64,000 nt of DNA from Oreohelix idahoensis (GCA_024509875.1 JAMPIV010017562.1:62001-126000), one strand, 5' to 3'; positions 1 through 13,984 are shown, numbered from the stretch's first letter. Notes: generated by a model not told the origin, from the sequence alone. A program made the numbers and translations.

Positions 1-1127
1 CTGTTCTCAGCGTATCTGAATCAAAAATACAGTTCAACTGGCAATGAATAGTGAAAGCTTTTTGCTAATATTTAGTAGCACTGGTCAATCGAAAGCCTGC
101 GTCTACCAGAATTCAAAAGCAGTTTTTTGAAAAACCCAAAATAATTCCAAACATACTCTGCGTCTGGTAGTCGATTGGCCAGCCCGCTTTAGTTATGCCA
201 ATGCAAAACGATGTTAGTTTTTGGTAACAATTTTCCTACCGCTCCCCTCTCCTTCTATACTCTTGTTTCCCAAGCTAATTTGAATTTCCTCAATGCCTCT
301 CTTCTAAGCCGGTGTCCCCACTAACGTTAAGAAAAAAACAAGCAGAAACAACAGTCCGTCTGGTCGTGCGTCCGTAGACATTTAGTATTTTCTCAACCAT
401 TTGGGTAATACTGGGACTATCATATTATTTAAAACACATTCTTGCTCAGTGAATTCTAAGCTATACTATCATATATTTTATATGTTCAGTTTCATTATGG
501 TTTTAGATTTTCAATTTCGTCACCGGTCATCGTCAAATAAATATTTTACACAAGACGGCCATCTTCCCCTCTCGCTAGCATGTATTTTTCAAATAACTAA
601 CTTGTTTTTGTGACGTCAGAAACATTACCGCGAGGAGGCAATAAAATTGTCTGCGTGTTTTGCTTCTGTTGGCTTTGTCGCAACGTGTATATATGCATGG
701 CGGACTATCAAGCGAAGTGGGGTGTTGGCGTGGCAGGTTAAGAATTGGCGTTAATAATTTGTATTGTATCGTGTAACACTACCAAAAAATGTAAGGATTA
801 CTACTTATTACCAGCGTTAAAGTTGACAGAATACGTTAATTCAGATAGTTATTTTGCGGCACACTTCCACAAATCGTTAATTATAAGTCTTGGCTGCCAA
901 ATGTATGCAGCAGATCTGGCAATATGTTAAATGTTGGTAGTACGTTTTCGAAACCGAAACTAAAACGCGTGTTAGATTTTTACCGTGGAATCGTTCTATT
1001 TGCGTTAGCACTGCACAAAAGGCAGCGTTGCTGGCGTCGAAGATGCCAACCGTCAGACATATGCGGGCTAGGTTATTTATTATCATTTTATGACTAAAAT
1101 CTTACTGAAATGAGCGATTATTCTCGC
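1..1127. other. Unassigned non-coding sequence
   Basis: I see no gene, tandem repeat or recognisable element here. The open frames are short (under 75 codons), start and stop at random and carry no domain-like motif. The sequence is moderately AT-rich, like the rest of the window. Confidence 0.5.
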
Positions 1128-1548
1128 TAACATTTGAACGTGTGGATAGTTGAGGAAAACGTCTGAACGTGAGGATAGTTGAGGGAACATTTGAACGCGT
1201 GGATAGTTGAGGGAACATTTGAACGTGTGGATATTTGAGGTAACATTATAACATGTGCATAGTTGAGGGAACATTTGAACATGTGGATAGCTGAGGGATC
1301 ATTTGAACGTGTGAATAGTTGAGGGAACATTTGAACGTATGGACAGCTGAGCTAACATTTGAACGTGTGGATAGTTGAGGAAAACGTCTGAACGTGTGGA
1401 TAGTTGAGGGAACGTTTAAACGTGTGGACAGATGAGGGAAACATTTTAACGCGTGAATAGTTGAAAGAAATATATTTGAACTTGTGGATAGTTGAGGGAA
1501 CATTTGAACGTTTGGATGGTTGAGGGAACATTTGAACGCGCGGATAGG
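1128..1548. repeat. 28-bp minisatellite, array 1
   Basis: About 15 imperfect head-to-tail copies of a 28-bp unit whose core reads GTTGAGGGAACATTTGAACG followed by TGTGGATA. Copies differ by point changes and small indels (GAAAACGTCTGAACG, GGGAACGTTTAAACG). Because 28 is not a multiple of 3, reading frames shift from copy to copy. The open frames on the minus strand are therefore repeat artefacts. The same unit makes two further arrays, 2699-3057 and 5399-6465. Confidence 0.93.
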
Positions 1549-1983
1549 TGAGGAAGTGTTAAAGTCAGTTTTTAAGCAAGGGGATTTAAACATTAATATT
1601 TTTTGCATGTCAGGTCAGATTTAGTTGTTATCTCCCTTGACTTTCCATTTGTTCGTTTGAGAGATTTCTCTCGAACATTTGTCGATCTTTCCAGAAAGTT
1701 CTCGTGTTGAGTTTAACTCACGCTTCGCGGTGATCTGCGCATGCGTGATTATTTGGCGGGACCGAGAGACGGTATCCCGTGACAGTTGTGCTTGGGCGCT
1801 TGGCCGAGAAGGTGATCAGCCATGTTTTTCTGACTGTGTGTACGGGGGAAATAGTTTTGTGTGATAGAAATGTTGGAGATTCCACCCTCCCCGATATATT
1901 TCTGAATACCACGGATTGATGGCTGATAATTATGTGACTTATTTCTGATGCTGTCAGTAAAGGTAAAAGTACATTTTTCCATT
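1549..1983. other. Unassigned spacer between tandem arrays
   Basis: No repeat unit and no credible gene. Two or three short overlapping open frames lie on both strands with no recognisable domain. Confidence 0.4.
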
Positions 1984-2297
1984 ATTTTGCCAGAGATGTA
2001 CATGACTTATTTTGTCAGAGGAGATACAGAGAATTATATATATTTGGAAGCACGGCACTTATGCGGCTTATTTTGCCAGAGATGTACATGACTTATTTTG
2101 TCAGAGGAGATACAGAGAATTATATATATTTGGAAGCCCGGCACTTATGCGGCTTATTTTGCCAGAGATGTACATGACTTATTTTGTCAGAGGAGATACA
2201 GAGAATTATTTATATTTGGAAGCCCGGCACTTATGCGGCTTATTTGGTCAGAGTCTTACATGGCTTATTTCGTCAGAGAAGGTAGAGAAGAATTACT
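1984..2297. repeat. 86-bp tandem repeat, about 3.5 copies
   Basis: The landmark GCCAGAGATGTACATGACTT recurs at 1989, 2075 and 2161, giving an 86-bp period, with a diverged partial fourth copy from 2247. The first three units are almost identical, which indicates recent duplication; the fourth has many changes. The period is not divisible by 3, so the overlapping open frames at 2012-2310 are products of the repeat and not a gene. Confidence 0.93.
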
Positions 2298-2698
2298 GAC
2301 GTACTGCTAGTACTGCGATACCGGCAGTCCATTCAGAGAGTCGTTGATATTGGATGTAATGAACTGTTGTTATTCCATGATGTGTGTGAACGATGTACCA
2401 TTGACAGTGTATTGATGATGTCCTCGTTACTGTGGTGTAATTAAATCGTCAGCAACTGTACCACAGCCGTTTCAACATTTCTTGAATGATACATGTACTT
2501 TTGGTGTGTGGTCATCACTATCTTATATTAGAACTACACTCATTCGCGTCTATTGACTTGTCGATACACCCACACACCATGTCGGCCATCTGTAAGCCCG
2601 ACTATGCTGTTCGCCTCTAACGGCGCACATATAGACACATTTACACCCTTCTACAGTGGTGGCACAATCCAACAACATAAATTCATCTTTACAGGAAG
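2298..2698. other. Unassigned spacer
   Basis: I see no gene or repeat between the 86-bp repeat and the second 28-bp array. Confidence 0.4.
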
Positions 2699-3057
2699 CA
2701 TCTGAACGTGTGAATAGTTGATGGAACATCTGAGCATGTGGATAGTTGAGGGAAACATTTGAACATGTGGATAATTGAAGGAAATATTTAACGTGTGCAT
2801 AGTTGAAGGAAATATTTAACGTGTGGATAGTTGAGGGAACATCTGAACGTGTGGATGGATAGTTGAAGGAACATCTGAACGTTTGTATAGTTGAAGGAAA
2901 CATTTGAATGTGAGCATAGCTGAGTGAAACATTTGAACGTGTGGATAGATGAGGGAACATTTGAACGTGTGGATAGTTGAGGGAAATATTTGAGCGTGTA
3001 GATAGTTGAGGGAACATTTGAACGTGTGGATAGTTGAGGGAAAAATCTGAACGTGAG
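2699..3057. repeat. 28-bp minisatellite, array 2 (left half of an interrupted array)
   Basis: About 12 diverged copies of the 28-bp unit (GTGTGGATAGTTGAGGGAAC and similar). The array stops abruptly at 3057 with GTGAG, where a solo LTR begins. The same GTGAG reappears at 5399-5403 and the array resumes there. Arrays 2 and 3 were therefore one array before the LTR inserted. Confidence 0.92.
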
Positions 3058-5398
3058 TGTCACATAATTGGGTTCGATCTCTTTTTATCTCCGGCAGTAT
3101 TGTTAGTTTAGAGTCATTGTGTGCACTTCTTCTCCGTAATAATTCGTCTAGTCTGTTTACCTGACCATCACTGCTGAGAGAATAGACAGGTGATGCAATA
3201 TTGACCGACAGTCAGGTTGGTAAAATTCTCGTGTAACAATACTTGGCCGCGCCGGATTAACTCGACATACGCCCAGCAAGTTTATTTAGCGCTGATATGG
3301 CTATTGTGATTCACTAATTACTGTCTTGAAGAGTCACAGCCCAGATGGTTACACGAGGGCCGGTGTTTGCATAAGGACGGGGAGATAAATTACCCGTCTG
3401 CGGACATATTACAGACATGTACCTGGAAGGCGGAATGTTGTAATAGCTTCCGGACAGAAGTGTTACAAGGACATTATTTGTGATAATGTAGGGAGTTGTA
3501 GTGCAATCATTATCGCGAATCGACGGATATAACAACTCCTTATACGGAAAATGGCCTTTTAAATAACATGCAGAATTTTACTATGAGAAAATATTTTGAA
3601 TAGACGTCATCAAACCACGCATGATTGTAACTAATGGCTGGCATTCGAGGTGTAAACATAACATTTCTTATTGGAGTCTGGTCTAAGAGTAAACAACAAC
3701 GTGCGTGGGACGAAAGTTGTAATATAACCTGACACTTTCGCTGGGGTAAAACACAGTGAAAATTCGCCTTATCAAGAAAACAACCAGACCTGCCAGAGTT
3801 AAGAATATAATCTGAATTCATTTATCGGATAGGACTTGTTTGAGCATCTTGAGGACTTAAGAGCGCAAGAAAACTCTATAATTATTAACAAGGAAACCCG
3901 GAATCTGAGGAATCTGAAACACGGAGTCAAAGTGGGAACTTATTGTAAAGTAACATCACCCCAGAATACGTGTAAGAGACATCTTCAACAAGTTGCCGTA
4001 GCTATTTCTCTGAGCCAGCAGTCTATCGGTGAACCCAAAGATTTGGGGTAAGTTGTATTTCTATAATTCTATATTTTGCATTATTAACACATGAAATAAT
4101 ATGTATATATTGACATGTGAATATTAATATGTGAAAATTGCTATGGGGATGTCCAAGTCATTCGAGGCTGGCAACCTTAGAATATAGATTGATGATTTCA
4201 TGAATCACCACTGTAAGGTCTGGTGACTGCTTTATGCGAGTTTCTTATAGAGAACTAAAAGCAGAGGTAGTCCCAAGTTCCATATGAAGCAGAAAGTGAA
4301 TGATGAAAGAAATGATGTACATACTTATTATATTATTAACATTTTCAACCAGTGTAGATGTAAATGAAACCATATTCAATCTATATTATTAACCTTTTCA
4401 ACCAATATAAAGTTAAACATAAATCTATTAAATTTAAATTTAAAGAAAGTTTTCGCTCAACGGGATTAAGATTAATTCTCATCGAGGGTAAAGTTCTGAA
4501 ATAGATGGGATGGTGGAATAGGAAGAAAGGGACACATAAGTATGTGACGGAAAACTCAATACTCAGGAGAGTATCAGTTTCTCTTCTTTTGTAATAATAG
4601 TCGGTGGTACCAACTGAGGGTACTATCGCTGGAATAAGTGAGGGTATAAATGGCCTGAAGTCGACACTAGATACCATCATCAGACGGGTCTTAGAGACGC
4701 AGGACCAGCTTGGTAGTTACTCCCTGTCACTTCTTGGAACGATCTGCAACTTTCAAACTTGACCAAGGACGAGTGTTATCCAGTCATCTATCTGCAAAGA
4801 CCCAAACATCAGCTGGAGCACCTCATTGGCAGCTAAGTAGAAACATAAAAGCTGCCAAGTGAACTCTTAACCAATACTCCATAACATCACTCGATGATTA
4901 TTGTTTGTTAAAGAATTATTCCATTTTTTAACTGTTAACTATAATTGATTATTACATTTGTTATTTGTATATATGTATATACAAATCTAAAGTTGATTTA
5001 ATCATTTTGATTGTACTACATCCGTATGTCTCAAACAATTTCTTAAATACACTTAAACAGAGCTATACAATAATAATAATAATATAAATTTCGCTGAATT
5101 AACTCAGCTGGGGGCTTGAGCGAGCTAACGAATTATAAGATAACCCTATCCTTCACAAAAGTTGACGGCAGAAACTAGAGTCACAATTTGCTCAGCCTCA
5201 TGCAGCATTGTTCTCGCTTTCTGAATATCTTGTGAACAACTCCCTTGATGAAGGAGCATCATTACCCTTCTATCTACCACTCTGCCAAGAGTAATCTTGT
5301 GCGAAGGTAGACACCTTTGAAGACCCACATTAGATACTCTTGAGTTTTGGCCACTGTTGGACCTCTACTGCAGAGCTAAGGGGAGGCAACCCGTGACA
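3058..5398 (+). mobile_element. Solo LTR, family C (Ty3/gypsy), in a minisatellite
   Basis: A 2341-bp segment begins TGTCACATAATTGGG and ends CAACCCGTGACA. It has TG...CA ends with a 6-bp terminal inverted repeat TGTCAC/GTGACA. It is flanked by the 5-bp direct repeat GTGAG (3053-3057 and 5399-5403), the TSD expected of an integrase-inserted LTR. No gag or pol lies beside it, so it is a solo LTR left by LTR-LTR recombination. Diverged copies are the 3' LTR at 6958-9483 (opposite strand), the stub at 31922-32330, the interrupted copy from 53574 and the fragment at 63838-64000. A GGGGTAAGTTG splice-donor-like site lies near 4045. Open frames inside it are short and not conserved between copies. 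Confidence 0.9.
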
Positions 5399-6465
5399 GT
5401 GAGGATAGCTGAGGGAACATTTGAACGTGTGGATAGTTGATGGGACATTTGAACGTGTGGACAGTTGATGGGACATTTGAACGTGTAGATAGTTGATGGG
5501 ACATTTGAACGTGTGGATAGTTGAGAGAAACATTTGAACGTGTAGATAGTTGATGGGACATTTGAACGTGCAGATAGTTGATGGGACATTTGAACGTGTA
5601 GATAGTTGATGGGACATTTGAACGTGTGGATAGTTGAGAGAAACATTTGAACGTGTAGATAGTTGATGGGACATTTGAACGTGTAGATAGTTGATGGGAC
5701 ATTTGAACGTGTAGATAGTTGATGGGACATTTGAACGTGTGGATAGTTGAGAGAAACATTTGAACGTGTAGATAGTTGATGGGACATTTGAACGTGTAGA
5801 TAGTTGATGGGACATTTGAACGTGTGGATAGTTGATGGGACATTTGAACGTGTGGATAGTTGAAAGAAACATTTGAACGTGTAGATAGTTGATGGGACAT
5901 TTGAACGTGTAGATAGTTGAGAGAAACATTTGAATGTGTGGATAATTGAGGGAAACATTTGAACTGATGGGTAGCTAAGTGAAACACTTGAACGTGTGGA
6001 TAGTTGAGGGAACATTTGAACGTGTGGATAGTTGATGGGACATTTGAACGTGTAGATAGTTGAGAGAAACATTTGAACGTGTGGATAATTGAAGGAAACA
6101 TTTGAACTGATGGGTAGCTAAGTGAAACACTTGAACGTGTGGATATTGAGGGAAACATTTAAACTGATGGGTAGCTGAGGGAAACACTTGAACGTACGGG
6201 TAGATTAGAGAAACATCTGAACGTGAGGGTAGTTGAGGGAAACATCTGAACGTTTGGGTAATTGAGGGAAACATCTGAACTTGTGGGTAGTTGAGGGAAA
6301 CATCTGAACGTGTGGGTAGTTGAAGGAAACATTTAAAAGTTTGCGTAGTTGAGTATCTGAACGTGTGTGCTTGAAGTAGGGGAAAACCTGAACATGTAGT
6401 TGAGGGAAACATCTGAACTCGTGGGTAGTTTAGGGGAACATCTGAACGCGTGGTAGCTCAAGTTG
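5399..6465. repeat. 28-bp minisatellite, array 3
   Basis: About 38 copies of the 28-bp unit. The segment around 5404-5930 is the most homogeneous, with GATGGGACATTTGAACGTGT and GAGAGAAACATTTGAACGTG variants interspersed. It decays towards 6465. Three overlapping long open frames on the minus strand (5330-6158) exist only because the unit lacks stop codons in that direction; all three frames give the same peptide motif family, as expected for a repeat artefact. Confidence 0.94.
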
Positions 6466-6957
6466 AATATCTCAGTGTATGGGTAGAGGGGAATATTCGA
6501 ATGTGTTGCAAGGTGAAGAAACTGGAAACCCTGTAAACATGGTCTTAAATGCGTTTGTGGGATAGCGCGTGACAGAGGCATGCCAGACTATGTTGACATT
6601 AACTCAAGAAGTAAACAAACAGTTTGGCGAGTAAACAAACAGCGGTTTGGCACAGTGTTTTGTGGAGCTCTGTAAAGCCATCAATGCATATGGCGTTTTT
6701 ACCACAAGAAGACTATGCCTACAGTGTTTAGACTAACGATCTTATACAATATGAAAATTGTGGTTGGGAATAAATTGTTTATACAAAGCTGTGTTTACAG
6801 ATATCGACATCCACCATTATGTGTGAACTCGGTTCTTGAAACGTAGATTCCTAAAATATCACAATTGTTATTGTGTTGGTTCGTTTCCCTTTATTAGTAT
6901 TGTTCTCACATGAGTAACACATTTTTCAAGATTACAGCTCTCCATGTATTTGTTGTA
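6466..6957. other. Unassigned sequence between minisatellite and LTR
   Basis: No gene or repeat recognised. This is the flank of the old family-C element; no TSD can be assigned because the outer end of the 5' LTR is lost. Confidence 0.4.
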
Positions 6958-9483
<2,526 letters not shown>

Positions 9484-9689
9484 GCACATAATAAAAATCA
9501 GTACCAGAAATGTACCGAGACTGCAGGAGAGAAGCAAAGATCGATAGAGGTCGTCCATTTCGTCACAGATACCCCCTCTCCTAAGGGATTTGTAGAATAT
9601 CTAGCTATGGACGGACACTTCTCGATTCGTTCTACTGTCTACTGGGGTCTCTCTCTCTCTCGTAGAGTTTTCCTCTCTTTCTATATCTC

Positions 9690-9960
9690 GGTGGCGAGTG
9701 ACTGAGTTTCTCTTGACAGTGTGTGCAGTGTACTCACGCACATCTGCCCACTGTCTAGGCCAGAAGTAATCCTCCTTAAGGTTACTCATGGTATTTCCTA
9801 CTGAAACATGTTCTCCTTATGATGATACATGAGCCGCTTCCATGACGGAGGATCTTAAGGGGAGAGGCACCACGAGTTGCTTCCCTTGCCTCGTCTGTCA
9901 AAAAATAATCCCATCCTCGTTGTGGAACGTTCCAGCTGAAGTATGGTTCAATTTGAGCTG
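9690..9960 (-). pseudogene. Second integrase N-terminal (zinc-binding) remnant
   Basis: The minus strand, with two in-frame stops, reads a gypsy integrase N-terminus. In order: an acidic-Asp-Gly stretch (NEDGIIF), the QLVVPLPLRSSVMEAAH segment carrying the first His, a GEH with the second His, and then the strongly typical EDYFWPRQWADVREY, equivalent to the WPGMR.DV block. The downstream Cys pair is degraded. It is a separate copy from the integrase remnant at 11205-11630, with the LINE between them. It may come from a second related element or a rearrangement of the family-C element. Confidence 0.6.
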
Positions 9961-10115
9961 ACTATGTTCAGAGTATGGCGCTAAAGTAATGTCTTCCATC
10001 TGCGCTCGTCATAACTCTGCTTTATTACATAGAAACGTCGAGTTGAGGTGCGAGTTCTCCAACTTTGGTTGTTGGTTACTCTGCTCAGACTCTTTCTTCG
10101 TAGTTTCATCCTTTT
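9961..10115 (-). other. Short decayed gypsy-flank segment before the LINE
   Basis: This is probably a continuation of the family-C integrase on the minus strand after the LINE insertion (a KPGQPKG-like segment in one frame), but too short and frameshifted to be certain. Confidence 0.3.
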
Positions 10116-10130
10116 GGTTGTCCGGGCTTT

Positions 10131-11195
10131 GGGACTGTTTGGCAAGGAAGAATATTCCAGCACCTCTGATTCATGCTATACAGAGCTTCTACAAGTCTTG
10201 CAGAAATTATGTGAGGACAGCAAACCATAAGTCAGAAGAGTTCAGGACCACCACTGGTGTAAGACAAGGTGATATCCTGTCACCTTACCTCTTCATACTC
10301 CTTATGGACGATGTCATCAAGGCATGTAAGGAGAGAACAAGAAAGTATTCAGTGGGGTACTGGAAGATGAGACAGGTCTATATTTCGGAGCTGGAATTTG
10401 CTGATGATGTTGCCCTGATTGCTAAATCAGAGGCACATCTCCAATCCAACCTGCAAGTCTGGAAGGAAGAGCTGGAGAAGAGAGGGATGGTCATAAGCAG
10501 CTCTAAAACAAAATCCATGGTGATATCACGAGAAGAAAGAAGACATCAGATTAAGCTGGGAGAACAGGTCCTGGAGCAGGTCGACCACTTTAAATACCTC
10601 GGAGCTATTATAGACCGAAAGGGAGGCATCAAAGAAGAGTTGGTCACTCGAAAAGCAGCAGCTGGGAGACTTTTTCAGGCCATAAATCGAGGATTCCTCA
10701 GCAAGAGAGAGGTTGGTAAGAAAACGAAGATGGCTGTATATCGCTCCACCTATGTCCCAGTCTTGACATATGGATGCGAGTCATGGGCAATGACTACAAC
10801 CCATAAAAGCCAGACCCAAACCTCAGAAATGAGGTATCTGAGGAAGGTGGTTGAAATAACAAGAAGAGACATGGTACGCAACCAGACGATACGTCAAGGC
10901 CTTAAATCCTACCCCCTGCAGACCCAAGTAGAACAGTCCCAATTAAGATGGTTTGGCCATGTCTGCAGAATGGGAGAAGATCGGATACCACGACAAGCAT
11001 GGGAAACAAAGAGCCAAGGATCCAGACCCCGAGGACGACCCAGAGTCCGCTGGGAGGACAACATTAGACAATCTTTGAAGGACCGAGGACTAGAATGGAA
11101 CCAGGCCAGGAGGAAGACAGCCGATAGGATAGTCTGGCGCTCTCTCTTCCAAACCTCTACACCTCACGGTAGAAGGGGAACGACTAAGTAAGTAA
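10131..11195 (+). pseudogene. 5'-truncated non-LTR retrotransposon (RTE-like) reverse transcriptase
   Basis: About 350 codons are open to the stop at 11189-11191. They start inside the RT domain (GLWDCLARKNIPAPLIHAI) and contain the GVRQGDILSPYLFILLMDD block, the catalytic LEFADDVALIA block (an FADD form of YxDD), the FKYLGAIID thumb motif, LTYGCESW, and a C-terminal GRPRVRWEDNI block typical of RTE/BovB-type LINEs. No endonuclease domain is present. A short (AAGT)n-like tail follows, also typical of RTE. It is flanked by near-matching 15-bp repeats GGTTGTCCGGGCTTT (10116-10130) and GGTTGTCCGAGCTAT (11196-11210), read as a TSD. The 5' junction is uncertain by a few bases because GLW could still be LINE sequence. 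The open frame extends upstream to 9989 by chance. A truncated copy cannot move itself. Confidence 0.85.
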
Positions 11196-11204
11196 GGTTG
11201 TCCG

Positions 11205-11630
11205 AGCTATGTCTAACAGAGCAATCTCGCACAAACTGTCGAACATCATGTCGCATGCCTGGCCATAAGTAATTCATGGAAATATGCCTTACCAGGGCAT
11301 ACGAACCTTTAATGGGATGGGGCATGGTTAAATGCATTTCCTGCATGAGGCGGGTGCGAAAGGGTAATGAGACAACTAACTGCCTCTAATTCCCCACCCG
11401 TCTATATACCAAACCTTTCTCCCTGTAATATGCTCCCTGGGGAGTATGAGAGTAATTGGAAAACAATTTAGAAAAGCAAGGCTTGCGGGTTTGATCGGCC
11501 CTTTGTGTCTGCTTCAGCTCTAAAAAATTTAGGCTGTGTAAAAATGACAACTCAGGGGCCGCTGAGGCGTGTCCTGGGTTCTCTATCTTTTGTGTCGGCT
11601 TGGAGTCACCTGAGAGATCTCCAAGGAACA
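11205..11630 (-). pseudogene. Family-C integrase N-terminal domain, interrupted by the LINE
   Basis: On the minus strand a linker ending AYYREKGLVYRRVG is followed, after a stop, by RQLVVSLPFRTRLMQEMH and then by ISMNYLWPGMRHDVRQF and DCSVRH. This is the H2C2 integrase zinc-binding domain of Ty3/gypsy elements: the first His, the WPGM..DV block and one Cys survive, but the second Cys of the C-x2-C pair reads Arg/His. The catalytic core (D,D35E) is absent. It lies directly after the protease with no RT between, consistent with protease-integrase order. Confidence 0.75.
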
Positions 11631-11639
11631 CATATGTCC

Positions 11640-11948
11640 TCCCTAAAATGAGAGGATAGACTGTCGTCTACCACTGCGGCGATGATTTTGCCCCGAACAT
11701 ATCGGGTGGAAACATCAATCTCCGCGACCGGAAGTAGCATAGGCTTTATACTCTTCCTAGCTCTGTATTTCTACAGTTTCACCAGTGTATTGGTGGGCCT
11801 TCACCAAAAATGGACAAACTAAAGCTGAATATTCTAAGCCCGAATCATACAGGCACCGTATGGTTTGGTTGCCAACGGTTACTTGCTCAGTAATGGAAGG
11901 GTAACTAGGATTTTGTTCATATGCCTGGGGGGGAGGGGGGGTTGTCAT
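11640..11948 (-). pseudogene. Family-C retropepsin-like protease remnant
   Basis: The minus strand reads IRCLYDSGLEYSALV with the Asp-Ser-Gly active-site triad, then after a frame change LPVAEIDVSTRYVRGKIIAAVV and a DI.VP segment, which is the flap and C-terminal part of a retrotransposon aspartic protease. Frames are broken. It follows the CCHC nucleocapsid and precedes the integrase remnant. Confidence 0.7.
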
Positions 11949-11954
11949 GTTTCC

Positions 11955-12372
11955 CTATCGGCCCCTGATCAGGCAAGCGACATTATAAGGGCCGAATTTA
12001 GGCCTCTTACAATCCGATGTGAAATGCGTGTCAGTTTTGCACGATTTACAATATCGTCTTCTAGTTCCCTGGGCTGAATTGCTCTGTTTGTACCTCTGGT
12101 GATCTTTTGGTTGTTGTTGCTGTTGATGGGCTGTTTTGTGTGTTGTGTTGTCCGTACTTTTAGAGCTATCAATTGGGTGACCCTTCTGTTTGGTGTGACT
12201 ATCGTGGTGGCGCCTCTTAGGCGGGTTCACTTCCGACTGGGCGCTCTGGTACCTATCAGCAAATAGTACCACCTGCTCAATAGTTTCGGGCCCCATGTTC
12301 AGCCAGTAACCTTCTCATGTCAGGGGTGAGCTAGTCCTTGAACTGCTCCACGAGAATCTTCTCCTTCAGCCC
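11955..12372 (-). pseudogene. Family-C gag C-terminal half with CCHC zinc knuckle
   Basis: The minus strand begins with a SCAN-like second half (KILVEQFKD, stop, LTPDMRRLLAEHG), then after a 1-nt frame change ETIEQVVLFADRYQSAQSE. A basic, Gln/Lys-rich region follows, then a perfect zinc knuckle YCKSCKTDTHFTSDC (C-x2-C-x4-H-x4-C). This is the nucleocapsid region of a gypsy gag. One in-frame stop (near 12330) and the frameshift make it non-functional. Elements A and B lack such a knuckle. Confidence 0.8.
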
Positions 12373-12898
12373 TTAAAAAGATTCAGCAAAGGTGCTGAGA
12401 GATCCCCACTTCTCCAAGTACGTTTCTAGTCGTGTAGCAAACTGTCGAAAAGATTCATCTTTCTGTCTTTTCGCCTCACGGAATTTACCACGAAAGGTCT
12501 CTGCGTTAAGCATGAAACGCTGAAGCAGAGCTTTCTTCAACATATCGTAGTTGTTCTGTTCTTCCGTGGGCATCTTGAGAAACACATCATAAGCAGATCC
12601 CCTAAGACTCTGGGATAGCTTCATGTTGTATCTCTCCAAGCCATATGTAGCTGCTAAGGATTCAAACCTAGAGAGATAGATGTAAATTTCCTCTGAAGCC
12701 TCAGAGTACACATCTATTTGAAAGGATACTGCACTAGGTGCCACCACTAGAGTGGTGCTTCCTCCTGCGCTCCCTTGAGAGCTGCCAGACCCAACATTGT
12801 TAGAACTAGATTCCACTCTTCTTCCTTCGAGTTCCAATTCCTTCATTCTAATAGCGTGGGCTCTGTCGGCGTCTTTTACGGCTCTTTCGGCCTGTTAC
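12373..12898 (-). pseudogene. Family-C gag central (capsid, SCAN-like) segment
   Basis: An open frame on the minus strand reads a charged helix (DADRAHAIRMKELELEG), a Ser/Gly linker, and a capsid-like domain: YLSRFESLAATYGLERYNM, LSQSLRGSAYDVFLKM, YDMLKKALLQRF, FRGKFREAKRQKDESFRQFA and LEKWGSL. This matches the Gag domain from which the vertebrate SCAN domain is thought to derive. It continues upstream across element A into 22256-22371, and the frame resumes in register once one copy of the TTCTC duplication is discounted. Confidence 0.82.
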
Positions 12899-12903
12899 TT
12901 CTC

Positions 12904-13981
12904 TGATGCGTGATGCCATATGATGATGGATGGTATCCGCATGTCTGGTTTTGTGTAGTGTGCAGATGTGTTCAGTCAAAACAATGTTCATACAAAAATA
13001 ACAGGGCAATCCACATAGGACGTCAGTAAACTCACGACGTATAAAGTCAATGATTCTTGAAACAGCCGTTGACGTTTTTCTTCATTATTTATTGTGGACG
13101 CCACAGTGACAAAATGGTTACGCGAATATGTAGGCACATCAAACAGTCATTATCACAGCAACATTCAATACAGCAATAGACGGTAGACAGCATTACAATG
13201 ATGAGTCAGATGCATGTTATATTTCATAGTGCTGTAAATGTAGTCAGGTGAAAAACTCCATCCTTTTCTATAACAGCCAGGAGATAACCAGATGTATGAG
13301 ATCAGTTCACTCTCCTTAGTCTGACTTCAGCAAGACAGACACGTCTGCCGAAGTATAAATAATGTCCTCAAAAATATCCTCTAGATAATAAAGGTTTTCC
13401 AAACCTAGTTCATTTAACAAAGTAGCAAGTAATGGTCCTTGGAACATGCATCAACCGATGCAGTACAATACAGCGACATGTGAGCTGGGAAAACATCTCG
13501 TGACGACGACTTTCGAAGACAGGCTATGAATCGAAATCGCTCACGACCCAAAATCGATAGAGTTAATGAAAAAGTCAATTTACCTTGCCTTCAGGACATA
13601 CACAGAAATATCACGCCTCCCGACATGTGGGAAACACTAGAGGTATTATCTCGAATAAACGAAATATCCATTAAGAGGACTACACATCCCTGACAGAACA
13701 AAAAATAGCGGAGATCCCCTCTTCAACGAGGCATCTCTTTCGCCATTCAAATCGCTCACTCCACTAGTGGTGGGCGGAAACCGATCGACCAAAAAACAAG
13801 ACCAGTCATGCGCAGTCCAGCGCAAAAAGACCACAGCTCAAAACTTAACTGCATTCAATACCAACGCGAGAAGACAAATGCTTACCGAGAAAAGTGACTA
13901 TAAATTTCAAGCAGTTGTTGCCCTTGCGTTATAAAATAGATATTGTAATAAAACGATGTTGCGAGAATTTATCACGCAACA
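12904..13981 (-). repeat. Element A 3' LTR
   Basis: This 1078-bp copy is the downstream LTR with respect to the minus-strand genes. It pairs with 21176-22255. The left junction GTTACTTCTC|TGATGCG and the right end CACGCAACA|TATCACC are defined by where the two copies stop matching. Confidence 0.97.
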
Positions 13982-13984
13982 TAT

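Noticed and set aside
2012..2310. ORFs of 70-95 codons with repeated motif
   Set aside because: Artefact of the 86-bp tandem repeat, which shifts frame in each copy.
5330..6158. Three long overlapping minus-strand ORFs (199-260 codons)
   Set aside because: All three frames encode the same short peptide motifs from the 28-bp tandem repeat; a gene would use one frame.
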